64,000 bases of DNA from DAINPP01 sp963667315 (GTDB lineage: Bacteria; Thermotogota; Thermotogae; MWEM01). The first letter of the stretch is position 1, and every line of letters begins with the position of its first letter. Shown here piece after piece: positions 33,767 through 43,800 of this stretch. The notes under the pieces are model-generated. The model saw only the letters and a program-made list of their open reading frames with translations, was not told the DNA's origin and ran no database searches. The position numbers and the translations under genes were made by a program. The stretch is from assembly GCA_963667315.1 (NCBI GenBank), contig OY763325.1, forward strand, positions 1,426,001 to 1,490,000, given 5' to 3'.

Positions 33767-35104
33767 TTGATCGCTGGAAAAACAATTGAAGAGTGGAAAA
33801 GAGAAAGACCGATGATCAGACAGATGATTGATTATAAAGAGCTATTCTGGGAAAACAACCGACATCTGCCCTTTGAACGGGCTAAGCAAGCTATCACAAT
33901 TACGGAAAAAGATATCGACGAAGCTGAAGCGGTGCTGAAGCGTTTTGCCCCCTATATCTCAAAGGTCTTTCCGGAGACTTCACAAAACAAAGGCTTAATA
34001 GAATCCCCTTTAAAAAGGATAGAGAGGATGAAAAAAATTCTAGAAAAAGAATCCGGTTCGGAAATCCCCGGTAAACTGCTTCTTAAATGTGACAGCCATC
34101 TGCCGATCTCCGGATCTATCAAGGCAAGAGGGGGGATTTTTGAAGTCCTCAAACACGCCGAAGATATCGCGACCAAAAACGGTTTACTTACAAAAGATGA
34201 TGATTATTCCATACTTGCAGCCGACAGGTTTAAAAGCTTCTTCTCTCAGCACAAACTCTCCGTCGGTTCAACCGGTAATCTCGGTCTGAGCATCGGCATC
34301 ATGGGGGCCAAACTCGGTTTCAGGGTAACCGTGCATATGTCGGCGGATGCCAGACAATGGAAAAAAGAGTTGCTGAGAAACAAGGGGGTAGAAGTCATCG
34401 AATACGATTCCGATTACAGCAGGGCAGTTATGGAAGGCAGAAAGATGGCGGAATCGGAACAGAACAACCATTTCGTAGACGATGAAAACTCCATCAACCT
34501 CTTCCTCGGTTATGCTGTTGCCGGCAGCAGGCTTCAGAAACAGCTGAATGATATGAACCTCATCGTTGACAGAGAACATCCCCTGTTCGTCTATCTGCCC
34601 TGTGGTGTCGGTGGTGGTCCGGGTGGTGTTGCCTTCGGACTGAAGATGATATACGGTGACAACGTCCATGTCTTTTTCGCAGAACCCACCCACTCCCCCT
34701 GTATGATGCTGGGAATGGTCACCGAAAAACATGACGAAGTATCCGTTCAGGATTTCGGAATCGACAACATCACAGCTGCGGATGGTCTCGCCGTCGGCAG
34801 AGCCTCATCTTTTATCGGTAAGACGCTGGAACACTCCATCGATGCTTTTTTTACTATCTCCGATGAGAAACTGTTCAGATGCCTTAAATGGATGTGGGAC
34901 AGTGAGGATATCCGACTTGAGCCTTCGGCGCTTGCGGGGGTTGCTTCGGTTTTGAATTTTTGTAAGACAGGTGCGATAAAACCTTATGAAAGAAAAGAGG
35001 CTTATATATCCGAGAATATTACGCATCTCGCCTGGGCAACGGGAGGAAATATGGTTCCAGAGAGTGTTTTGGATACGTATTACAAAATTAGTATCTTAAA
35101 ATAA
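33767..35104 (+). CDS. dsdA: D-serine ammonia-lyase
   Basis: A PLP enzyme converting D-serine to pyruvate and ammonia. The cofactor lysine is Lys119 in D-S-H-L-P-I-S-G-S-I-K-A-R-G. The phosphate-binding loop is P-C-G-V-G-G-G-P-G-G-V-A-F-G-L, and V-G-S-T-G-N-L-G-L-S-I-G is also conserved. Length, 445 residues, is standard. TTG at 33767 is the start, after GAGGTG. It is probably cotranscribed with the preceding serine hydrolase; release of D-amino acids by that protein and their breakdown here would make sense together, but this is inference. Confidence 0.93.
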   Translation: MIAGKTIEEWKRERPMIRQMIDYKELFWENNRHLPFERAKQAITITEKDIDEAEAVLKRFAPYISKVFPETSQNKGLIESPLKRIERMKKILEKESGSEIPGKLLLKCDSHLPISGSIKARGGIFEVLKHAEDIATKNGLLTKDDDYSILAADRFKSFFSQHKLSVGSTGNLGLSIGIMGAKLGFRVTVHMSADARQWKKELLRNKGVEVIEYDSDYSRAVMEGRKMAESEQNNHFVDDENSINLFLGYAVAGSRLQKQLNDMNLIVDREHPLFVYLPCGVGGGPGGVAFGLKMIYGDNVHVFFAEPTHSPCMMLGMVTEKHDEVSVQDFGIDNITAADGLAVGRASSFIGKTLEHSIDAFFTISDEKLFRCLKWMWDSEDIRLEPSALAGVASVLNFCKTGAIKPYERKEAYISENITHLAWATGGNMVPESVLDTYYKISILK

Positions 35105-35450
35105 ATACTTAGTCTGGACTAGAAAAAATATCAATAAGAGGCTACCGAACAATACTCATTAGCCTTTTCAATTCTTCATGAATGAACAAATTTTCTCAAC
35201 AAATCATTAATTAATAAAATTCCATAAAAACCAATATTACTTTTCTAAAAAAGTCAAGAAAAATCACAAGACATATGATTTCAACATACAAACACAAACA
35301 ATAATATATTAAATAGTAGTACAGCTTCGTTTATATATATAATATTTTAATTTTATAAAATTTTATGATAAAATAAGATTAATAAATATATATTTCTTAG
35401 CATATACAGACCATTTTTATCTTAATTGTATATCTTTCACAATAAAAAAC
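35105..35450. other. A+T-rich intergenic region at the border of the accessory island
   Basis: About 350 bases with no gene. It is extremely A+T-rich, with stretches such as ATATATATAATATTTTAATT near 35333-35352 and several TATAAT-like hexamers, so the promoter of the downstream operon probably lies here but cannot be singled out. No tRNA, direct repeat or integrase remnant was recognised, although composition changes here from the upstream core genes to the downstream island. Confidence 0.5.
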
Positions 35451-35463
35451 AGGAGTGATTATT

Positions 35464-37896
35464 TTGAGCAAGAAAGTATTCATACTATTGTTGTTTTTAG
35501 TGTTTATATCAATTTCTTTTTCAATTGATAAACTCAAGATTAATGAGACCCAGACACAATTTCCATATGCATTCATATGCTTAATTGATCATTCGGGATC
35601 AATGGAAACGACAGATCCTCAAGAATTAAGATTCAAAGCGTTGGATATGCTTCTTGAAAGAGCTGAAGACAAAGAATTATTCTCACAAATACTGTTTGAC
35701 AGTAAAACAGAACAGATTGTTAAACTTTCGGACATAGGAAATAACCTTGAGAAGTTAAAGAAAGATATCTACGATGTTAGAAGACCTTCAGGTTTGACAA
35801 ACTACATTGCTGCATTGGATAAAGGGCTGGAAGCATCTGAAGAAGCGGCAGAAACTGGTTTTTTCCCCGTCATCCTCTTTTTCACAGATGGACAATTATA
35901 TGTTTCCGATGATGAGGATAAAAATAAAAAAGCATTTGAAACACTAAAATCAGAAACAGTACCAAAAATCGTTGCTTCAAAAACACCCGTTATCTTTGTT
36001 GCTATTGGTGATTTTAAAGCAGATACATTGATCAATCTTTCAAGCATATCAAAATACGAAGATATTGTTCCTTATTATGAAGCGGAAGACAGCGATCAGC
36101 TCATGTACACCATGGACTCAATTATCAGTAATCTCAGGCGTGAAAAAGTCCTCTACAAAAACTTTGTCATGACAGATAATGAGACTGTGAAATTTGATAT
36201 CCCTGAAAAAACCTATTCTCTAATCATCCGATTAATCACCGACAACGAAGTTGTTGATTTTTTATTATTCGATCCCGCTGATAACAAACAGGATATTAAG
36301 ATAACCAATAAAGATACATTTAAAGAAATACAGCTAAACAATCCGGAACCGGGTGAATGGAAAATAAATGTTCAGAATGCAAAAAAAGCCATATTAAACA
36401 TAACCACTGAGGGAAGAATCATTGCCGAATTAATCACAGCTGGAGATTTTGCCTCAACACAAAAAGAAATAAGTGTTGAATCATATCTGTATGATACAGA
36501 AAACAGTACAAATTTGACAGTGGGAAAAACGATAAAGATTTCAGGTAAGGAATTCACCATCAAAAAAATAAGTTCAGCATTCACCGTGAATGATCAAGTT
36601 GTTGATCAAACTTCAACAAACAATATAATTTACTCATGCAAAATCCCGAAAAAGCTGACATCACAACCGGGAAGGTTAAAAATATTCAACACCTTTACTG
36701 TAACAACAGAATCAGAAAACAATATCATCGAATTTGAAATTAAAACGGGTGAAAAATCAATAAAAGTTATGGATATTCCCGTTTTACAGATAGAAATCTC
36801 AAATGACAAACCGTATAGAAATCAGAGTGTTGAAATTTTTTGTGATACAAAAGGCAACAAGCTGGTTGACAAACTGAACCTTATGATAGAAAAAAATGGT
36901 CAAACACGAGAATTTGAAATTCTGTGGCAGAATGATATGTACAAAACAACTATCTCATTCGAAGAACATGGCATATACAACATCTATCCAAAATTTCAAA
37001 GCAACGCTCTGTTTAACAACGCAGTCATTGAGGTAGCAGTACAAAAACCCGATTTCATTATCAGTAAAAACACCATAAATGTATTCGGATTTTACCGAAA
37101 CAGGGAGGGTTTGATTGAGATTCCCTATGTGAAAAATGTATTTGATCCGGATAAATCAGAATTAAACATTCAAGCACTGGAATCAAGTTTCCCGGGAGAA
37201 ATAAAATATCTGATAGATGATGAAAAAATTCAGATCGAGTACCTTACAGAAAATGGGGCATCAATTCTGGATAAAATACTTTTCAGAACAAAAGAAGCGG
37301 TTGTGCTCATATCTGACAAACATAAAACAGCCGATATTAAAAATGAGAGAGGTGAAGCTCAAAATAAAATCAGTATAAATTTTATACCACCATTTCCAGC
37401 CTTTGAGTTGAGTGTTTTATTTGCACTCTGTACGATTTTCTCATTCATAGGATTTAAAACTGTTAAAGCAAGAAGACTACAGAAAGGTGATACACTGAAA
37501 CTCAACAAAGAATATGACTGTGGTAAAAGGAAAAGTTCAGATATATGGGTCTCATCATCAAAATGTCCCACCAATGCTTTTAAAATTATTTATGATGGTG
37601 CTGTATTTAAAATCTTATCAAGAAATGCAAAATTGATAGCTGTGAATGGTAGTCTATTGAAATATGGAAAAAAGAAGGAATTAAATCCCGGTGATAGTAT
37701 TTCAGTTGGAAATAAAAAGAAAGGGAATTTACTTTCAATTAAAGTCCTTGAAGAAAAAGAGAGTAAAGAAGTCATCCTCAAAATAAAACAAATAAAACAT
37801 AAAGCAAATCCCTTTTCATTTATCATGGGTGCTTTTTCAATCATAACGATCATTAATCTATTTATCTGGATAATCATTCAACATTTTGGAATTTAG
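35464..37896 (+). CDS. Membrane-anchored von Willebrand A (VWA) protein with degenerate FHA-like domain
   Basis: First gene of the giant-ATPase operon. An N-terminal hydrophobic signal or anchor (about 3-20) is followed by a VWA domain (about 33-220) with an intact metal-ion site: D42-x-S44-x-S46, Thr112 and Asp142. Beta-rich, Ig-like sequence fills about 240-640. A transmembrane helix (about 645-665) leads into a 90-residue segment (about 675-766) that fits an FHA fold (G-K-R near the start, V-N-G, then L-N-P-G-D-S-I-S-V-G) but lacks the usual S-x-x-H phosphothreonine core. A second hydrophobic helix (about 782-806) ends the 810-residue chain. Start is TTG 35464, 8 bases after AGGAG. The tubulin-like gene follows after 9 bases. 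Topology suggests an outward VWA sensor and an inward adaptor domain. Confidence 0.85.
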   Translation: MSKKVFILLLFLVFISISFSIDKLKINETQTQFPYAFICLIDHSGSMETTDPQELRFKALDMLLERAEDKELFSQILFDSKTEQIVKLSDIGNNLEKLKKDIYDVRRPSGLTNYIAALDKGLEASEEAAETGFFPVILFFTDGQLYVSDDEDKNKKAFETLKSETVPKIVASKTPVIFVAIGDFKADTLINLSSISKYEDIVPYYEAEDSDQLMYTMDSIISNLRREKVLYKNFVMTDNETVKFDIPEKTYSLIIRLITDNEVVDFLLFDPADNKQDIKITNKDTFKEIQLNNPEPGEWKINVQNAKKAILNITTEGRIIAELITAGDFASTQKEISVESYLYDTENSTNLTVGKTIKISGKEFTIKKISSAFTVNDQVVDQTSTNNIIYSCKIPKKLTSQPGRLKIFNTFTVTTESENNIIEFEIKTGEKSIKVMDIPVLQIEISNDKPYRNQSVEIFCDTKGNKLVDKLNLMIEKNGQTREFEILWQNDMYKTTISFEEHGIYNIYPKFQSNALFNNAVIEVAVQKPDFIISKNTINVFGFYRNREGLIEIPYVKNVFDPDKSELNIQALESSFPGEIKYLIDDEKIQIEYLTENGASILDKILFRTKEAVVLISDKHKTADIKNERGEAQNKISINFIPPFPAFELSVLFALCTIFSFIGFKTVKARRLQKGDTLKLNKEYDCGKRKSSDIWVSSSKCPTNAFKIIYDGAVFKILSRNAKLIAVNGSLLKYGKKKELNPGDSISVGNKKKGNLLSIKVLEEKESKEVILKIKQIKHKANPFSFIMGAFSIITIINLFIWIIIQHFGI

Positions 37897-37905
37897 GAGG
37901 TAGAA

Positions 37906-40830
37906 ATGAAAATATTCTCGAATAACTCTTCAACAATTAAACCAACAATCATGATTGGGTTGGGTGGTGGTGGCGCAGAAATCGCCATGAATTATTATAA
38001 AGGAATAAGCGAAATGGATCCGGAAATCAAAAAAAATGTCTTTGTAAAAATATTTGATACGGATACCGATGATACAAATGTGGGGATATTAAAGGAAAAA
38101 GGTTATGTGTATCAGATAAAATACCCACCACAACTTGATCACTATTTAAAAAATAATTTTTTTAATCAACCGGAGAAATTTACCAATTGGTTCCCAAGAT
38201 TTGACAGAGGAGAATATGCACCATTCTTTAACGCACTATTTCAGAAAGAGAATAATGCAAAAGCAGCAATGCAAACAAGAGTACTTGGTAAACTCGCTTT
38301 CAGAATAAACTTTCAGAATATATATAAAGAATTCCAAAAACTCTTCTCTGAAATTAAAAATCGCCAAAATGACATTCGTGTATTTGTAGCATCCGGCTTG
38401 GGTGGGGGCACGGGTAGTGGTATGTTCCTGGATATGCTGGCATTGACAAGAAGTTTTATGAATGAAATCGGTAATGGTAAGATTGCTTTCATTGGAACAC
38501 TGAACGATATTTTAATCTCGAAACTCAACAACGCAGAAAAAACTACTGTAGCGGGAAACGTATATGCTGCTTTAAAAGAATTAAATCATTATCAGACAAA
38601 AAGAAATTATCAATTCGAAGTTCCCATCAACATGACAACCGGAATCTCATCAAAATTCCCAAACGATCCAAGTGCACCTGCTGATTATGTCTTCCTCGTA
38701 GAGGCCGGAAATGATAAAATCTCTTTTTCAAATAGAACAGAACAGGCGAAGGCTATCAGTAACATGCTTTTATCTATGACTGTAGATAGCCAACTGTTCT
38801 TTGAGAGACAAAGAAATGACCTGGTCGATCCAATAGATGTAAATGGTTATCATAAAATCTTCTCAGCATTCGGATGGGGATCGGCTATATTACCCAAAAA
38901 ATCTATTTCAGAGTATATCTCAAACTCAATTTTCTTTAATTGTCTATCAGAAAAAATTGAAAATGATAGGGATATTGACGTATTGAGCGCAAAAGACAGA
39001 CGTATAGAAGATGTATTCATTAAACTCAGAAATACAAAAGATAATAACATCATCAGTTCCTCATTAGATGATTCAACTATTCCTATCCTTGACTATGGTC
39101 GAATAGATTTTGGATTGGAAGAAAACACAATAAAAGAATTCACAAAAAAGCTAATGCATAACAGGGTAATAGATGTCGTAAAAGAATTTATGATTGAAGT
39201 TGAGACAATAACAAATGATATCGCTGAAATGGAAGGTGATTTTTCCAATAATCTTCTACTTGGAGATTTCATGGAATACATCGAAAGAATGTTTATAGAG
39301 TTTATTCCGAATCAAATTAAGAATAACATTCCTTATAAAAAGATACTCAACGAATACAGAAATCTTCACAAAAACTTCGAATATCTGATCAATGAAATGA
39401 ACATCTCTCTCCCGGAATTGAGAGATAAAAAATCAGAAGCAGGTAATTCACTCAACAGTTATGCCCTCAGTATTGAAGATGATTTCTCCGGTCTTGATGA
39501 CACAATAGCTCTTGCCTTTAAAGATCCAAGAAGAATTGGAGAAGCTGAAGATTTACTATCTATGATGCAGGACTTTTTTAATAAGTCTATTAAACATGCA
39601 ATGATTCATTACATTGTAGAGAATTCTTCTGGAATCATTCAAACTGTAAAAAAGACTGAAGATTGCTTTGATAACGTAATGAATACAATTTATCAGAACA
39701 AAAACAAGACCGATCACAAAAAAGCTTCAATAGAAAACAAGGCAAATGATGAGAGAAACTATATCTACACATTCTCCGAATACATTAATCATATGCTGGA
39801 TGGGGTAAATGAAGCAATAGAAAACGAAAAAGAAACGAAAAGATTCTCTGAATACAAAGTATTGAAAAAACAAATTGTATACGAATTGAACGAAGAACTC
39901 CTGAACGAGGTTGAACATTATAGTCAGCTTTTGTTCAAACATAAAAACATTGATTTTGAGAAAATGACCAGTTCTATTACTGAGAAAATAAACCATCAAA
40001 TTGATACCACAACAGAGAGTATAAAACAGAATTTCGTCACCTATTTCAAGGTATTACTACTTGATGAAAATGTGGATAATCAGCTCCATAAATGGAAACA
40101 GAAACTTTACGATATTTCAGAACCTCTTCTGGAATCTTTTGATTATCATAAACCGGACAGTGATTTCAGATGTTCAGTAGACTGGCCCAAACCTCTTGAT
40201 TCAAAAATTGATGAGTTTTTCAAGATACCTACCAAATGGCGAATCAATCCATATAATGAAATCAATTTGACACATTACAATTTTCACATTGGAATTTCTG
40301 CACCCAACCTTAAAGCAAGAAGAAATTATCTTTTCTACAAACAGTTGATTTCAACAAAACCACTTCACGTTCAAAATCTCTTTGAGGTTAGTCAGATGAG
40401 AGAACTTGATCCAAATTTCCTTGCAACCATGAGAAATCCAAAAAAACTCCTTAATGCGGCAATCAATCTCAGGGTAGTACAGGATGCAAAAGGAACAGCC
40501 TTCCTTAAATATAAGGGAGAAACCCTCGTTTATTATGACAATATCTCCGAAACCAGACATTATAAAAGAGAGATGATTGAGGAAAAACTTAAAAAGGAAG
40601 AGAAACTTTATGAGGATATTTCCAAAAAAGTCAAAGAGGTTCTGACACAGATGGAGCAATCCGAATTATACAATCATCTCGTAATCGAAGGCCGATTCAA
40701 ACGTTCCGATTACCCGGAGGCAATCGTTGAAGAAATAAACCAGAAAAGAGATCTTGAGCTTCCAAATGATTGGGCAGATGAAGAAACAATGGAAAGGTTT
40801 TATAAAGCTGTTGAAGCTGGAGAAAAATAG
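37906..40830 (+). CDS. Divergent tubulin/FtsZ-like GTPase (Tubulin_2-type), 974 residues
   Basis: The N-terminal third is a tubulin-superfamily GTPase. The first nucleotide loop is M-I-G-L-G-G-G-G-A-E-I (about 17-27), and the tubulin signature G-G-G-T-G-S-G is at residues 166-172. It is not FtsZ, because the remaining roughly 600 residues are long and helical, with likely coiled coils, and the FtsZ C-terminal peptide is absent. Ordinary ftsZ should lie elsewhere in the genome. Large proteins of this class occur with VWA proteins, and I recall published genome-context work linking such a pair to membrane remodelling. AGGAGG stands right before the start, and the gene lies 9 bases from the VWA gene and 43 bases from the first giant ATPase. 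It probably polymerises or binds GTP as a scaffold or switch. Confidence 0.83.
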   Translation: MKIFSNNSSTIKPTIMIGLGGGGAEIAMNYYKGISEMDPEIKKNVFVKIFDTDTDDTNVGILKEKGYVYQIKYPPQLDHYLKNNFFNQPEKFTNWFPRFDRGEYAPFFNALFQKENNAKAAMQTRVLGKLAFRINFQNIYKEFQKLFSEIKNRQNDIRVFVASGLGGGTGSGMFLDMLALTRSFMNEIGNGKIAFIGTLNDILISKLNNAEKTTVAGNVYAALKELNHYQTKRNYQFEVPINMTTGISSKFPNDPSAPADYVFLVEAGNDKISFSNRTEQAKAISNMLLSMTVDSQLFFERQRNDLVDPIDVNGYHKIFSAFGWGSAILPKKSISEYISNSIFFNCLSEKIENDRDIDVLSAKDRRIEDVFIKLRNTKDNNIISSSLDDSTIPILDYGRIDFGLEENTIKEFTKKLMHNRVIDVVKEFMIEVETITNDIAEMEGDFSNNLLLGDFMEYIERMFIEFIPNQIKNNIPYKKILNEYRNLHKNFEYLINEMNISLPELRDKKSEAGNSLNSYALSIEDDFSGLDDTIALAFKDPRRIGEAEDLLSMMQDFFNKSIKHAMIHYIVENSSGIIQTVKKTEDCFDNVMNTIYQNKNKTDHKKASIENKANDERNYIYTFSEYINHMLDGVNEAIENEKETKRFSEYKVLKKQIVYELNEELLNEVEHYSQLLFKHKNIDFEKMTSSITEKINHQIDTTTESIKQNFVTYFKVLLLDENVDNQLHKWKQKLYDISEPLLESFDYHKPDSDFRCSVDWPKPLDSKIDEFFKIPTKWRINPYNEINLTHYNFHIGISAPNLKARRNYLFYKQLISTKPLHVQNLFEVSQMRELDPNFLATMRNPKKLLNAAINLRVVQDAKGTAFLKYKGETLVYYDNISETRHYKREMIEEKLKKEEKLYEDISKKVKEVLTQMEQSELYNHLVIEGRFKRSDYPEAIVEEINQKRDLELPNDWADEETMERFYKAVEAGEK

Positions 40831-40873
40831 ATTTTCTATAGAAAAAAACAGAAAATAACAGAGGAGGACACGC

Positions 40874-43800
40874 ATGAATGAAAGCAGAGTATATATTGAA
40901 GCAATATTTAAAGAAGAAATTGAACGATACGAGATTCTCGTAAACACAAAAGAAGGAACAAAAGAAAGGAAACGAGCAATAGAATCATATTTAAAATGTG
41001 TATCTGCAACATATGAATATATACTTCATTTTAAATCGAATCTCATGTGTGCAATCCTCTGTTACTACAAAAATGAAGATAAGAACTTTGATAAAGATGA
41101 ATTTATAAGATCTTTCATCAAAAACAAACAGGAAACAGTTAAAAAAGGAAATTTTTTAAAACAATTAGAGCAAAACGATTTTTTTAACAATGTGGAACTT
41201 AAAAACATCAAAGAGATTTTAGAAGGTGTTGAAAAAGAAATCAGAGATAAAGGTAGATTGACTGTAATTAGAAAATTAAGAAATCTTGAGGCACACTCTC
41301 AATTGAACATAGATATGAATGATCTTAAAATGATATTTAACACTGAAAATAAAATCAGTGAAATTGAAATACTTACAATCCCTCATAAATCATTAGAACA
41401 TATAAGAAGTGCAATACTTACGATGGAAAACGAGAAAGACAATATCGGTATTCATATACTATCAAAAATATTTTCAAAAGATGAATTTGTCTATTACGAT
41501 GATAGACAGGAAACTATAAAAATTCATAATACCTGGCTCTTTATAAAAGAAACTAGAGAAAATACGTTAAAAAGAGATATCTACTCATTCAGAGAAATTG
41601 ATCCAAAAAACACTACTATGAGCGATTCTGAGATAATCTATACAAATGTACTCAATAAAAAAAGAATTAATGACAGAAAAAAATATTCTGGAATATTAAA
41701 CGCTATTATTAAATTTGATAAAATCAGTCCTTTTAACTTCAAAAGAGATAATCTATATATTATTGGAGAAGACAAAACGCTCGGATTCAATATTTACATG
41801 AATGATACCCTGATAAAAGGTATTAAAAACGAATACGATTTAATGTGCAAACTATTGAATAACGAATCAAATCAAACTCAACTACTAATATTCCCGCTCA
41901 AGAAAATGAGTTATCAAACGATTCAAGTTCAGTTAAAGGAATTGTTCAACAACCATCTGAAAGGAAAATATAGAATTGATTTTCTTCTCCGAAAAAAAAC
42001 TGAAAAAGGCAAAGTGGAAACGATAACAAATAGAACTGCAATTTTCTACATTGAAAAGAAAAATGAAGGGAATATTGAACTTGACAAACCTGAACATCTT
42101 GGGAAAGGCGTTCAAAATGAAACATATCTTATTAATTTACATGTTAGAAACACAGGGAATGTTCAAAAAAAAATAAAAGTAAATTTTGAAATTGCTGATA
42201 TAGAACATTTCAAGCTTGAAAAAATAAGTTTAAAAACAAAAAATCAAAAAAAAGAATTGGATAATGACTACCTTTTAGAAGCATACGAAGAGGTGTGTTT
42301 CCAAATAGAAATTTTGCCAATAAGAAGTGAACATAGCAGCTACAAGCTGGGCGAAATAAAGTTCTTTGAGGGAACAAGCTGTATAAAAACCATCCCGTTA
42401 GATGAAATATATATAGAGAAAAAATATGATCCGGTTGAATTCTACAACAGAGTTGTTGTTGTGGAAGAAATGGAAAAATTTTATAAAGAAGACCCCGAAA
42501 ACCTTTCGGGAATTAAAACTTATTGGGTAAAAGGAGAAGCCGGTCAGGGGAAAAGTCGCCTTGCAAAAGAAATTGAAAAGAAAGCTGAAGAAAATGATTG
42601 TTTTTGCTTAACAGTCGATATTGAAGAAGAGTCTGATTTATATGCCGCTATTATAAAGACAATAAACAGAAAAATTGATAAACACTATCCAGATAGTATT
42701 AGAAAATTTAACATTCAGTTGAACGAAGAATACAAACCTGGAATAAAAAAAGAAAGAATAAGGAATATTTTCGCCATAATAAATGAGTTCAGAATTCATC
42801 CAAATACCCCTAACAAATTAATTCTACAAATAGACAATGCGCATCTGCTTGATGCAATAACTTTAGAAATTATTTCAGAAGAATTGAGTAAGCAAATTGA
42901 ATTCTCAAAAGATCAATTAGAAGTTGATCAAAAAAATTATCTGGATAAATTCTCACTTGTAACTTATTCAAGAACACTTGACGGTCTAGGAGGTATTTAT
43001 AATCTTGAGAGAGAGGAAAAAATAAGCAAATCATTGAACAGAAGAAATGATCTAAAGTATTTGATTGATCAAAGAAAGCTAAATGAAGATAGAATGAAAA
43101 ATATTTTTGGGAAGATAAGCCTTGAAAACTCAAACATCTTTGAGTTAAAGAAAATTACTGTAGATGATGATCTTGAAAACAGAGATTTTGATAGCGAAGT
43201 AGATATGATAGACGACATTATCCATGAAATATTTTATCCAAGTCATTTTAATCAAGAAGAAGAGAAAATTTTAAGGGATGAATTAAGTAAAAAAAGTGAA
43301 ACAAACACACTCATATTACAACTGCTATTAAGAGAGTTAGATCAAAAAAGAAATCTCATTTTCTGGAATAATGAAGAAAAAGCTTGGGAAGTCAATTGGA
43401 AAGAAGTGTATCAGAATTTCAAAAGCACGGATTCAGAAGATATTTCAAAAGAGGGGATACTAAAAAAAGTTTTAACTGATTTATACCCCGAAGAAGGTTT
43501 AAGAGAAAGACTAATTTCAGACAGCATTAATGAGTTCAAGGGAACGGATTCAGAAATAATCATGAATCTTATCGGTATTCTTGACGGAGTTGATGAAGAA
43601 GAATTAAAGAAACAAGGGCTAAACATTGACAAATGTCTTGATTTGAAGATGATTATCAAAGAGGAATCTGAGTCTGTTGGCGAAATGAAATTTCAAAGAA
43701 AGTTTCGTTTTCGCCATCAACTCTTTAAAGATGCCTGGAATAATTATTATGAAAATGAATTAAAGCCTATGATGGAAAAGTGGAACGAATTGAGAGAAGA

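Noticed and set aside
35105..35450. Attachment site or integrase remnant at the island border
   Set aside because: I looked for a tRNA end, direct repeats and recombinase motifs and saw none; the right-hand border is outside the window, so repeat pairs cannot be tested.
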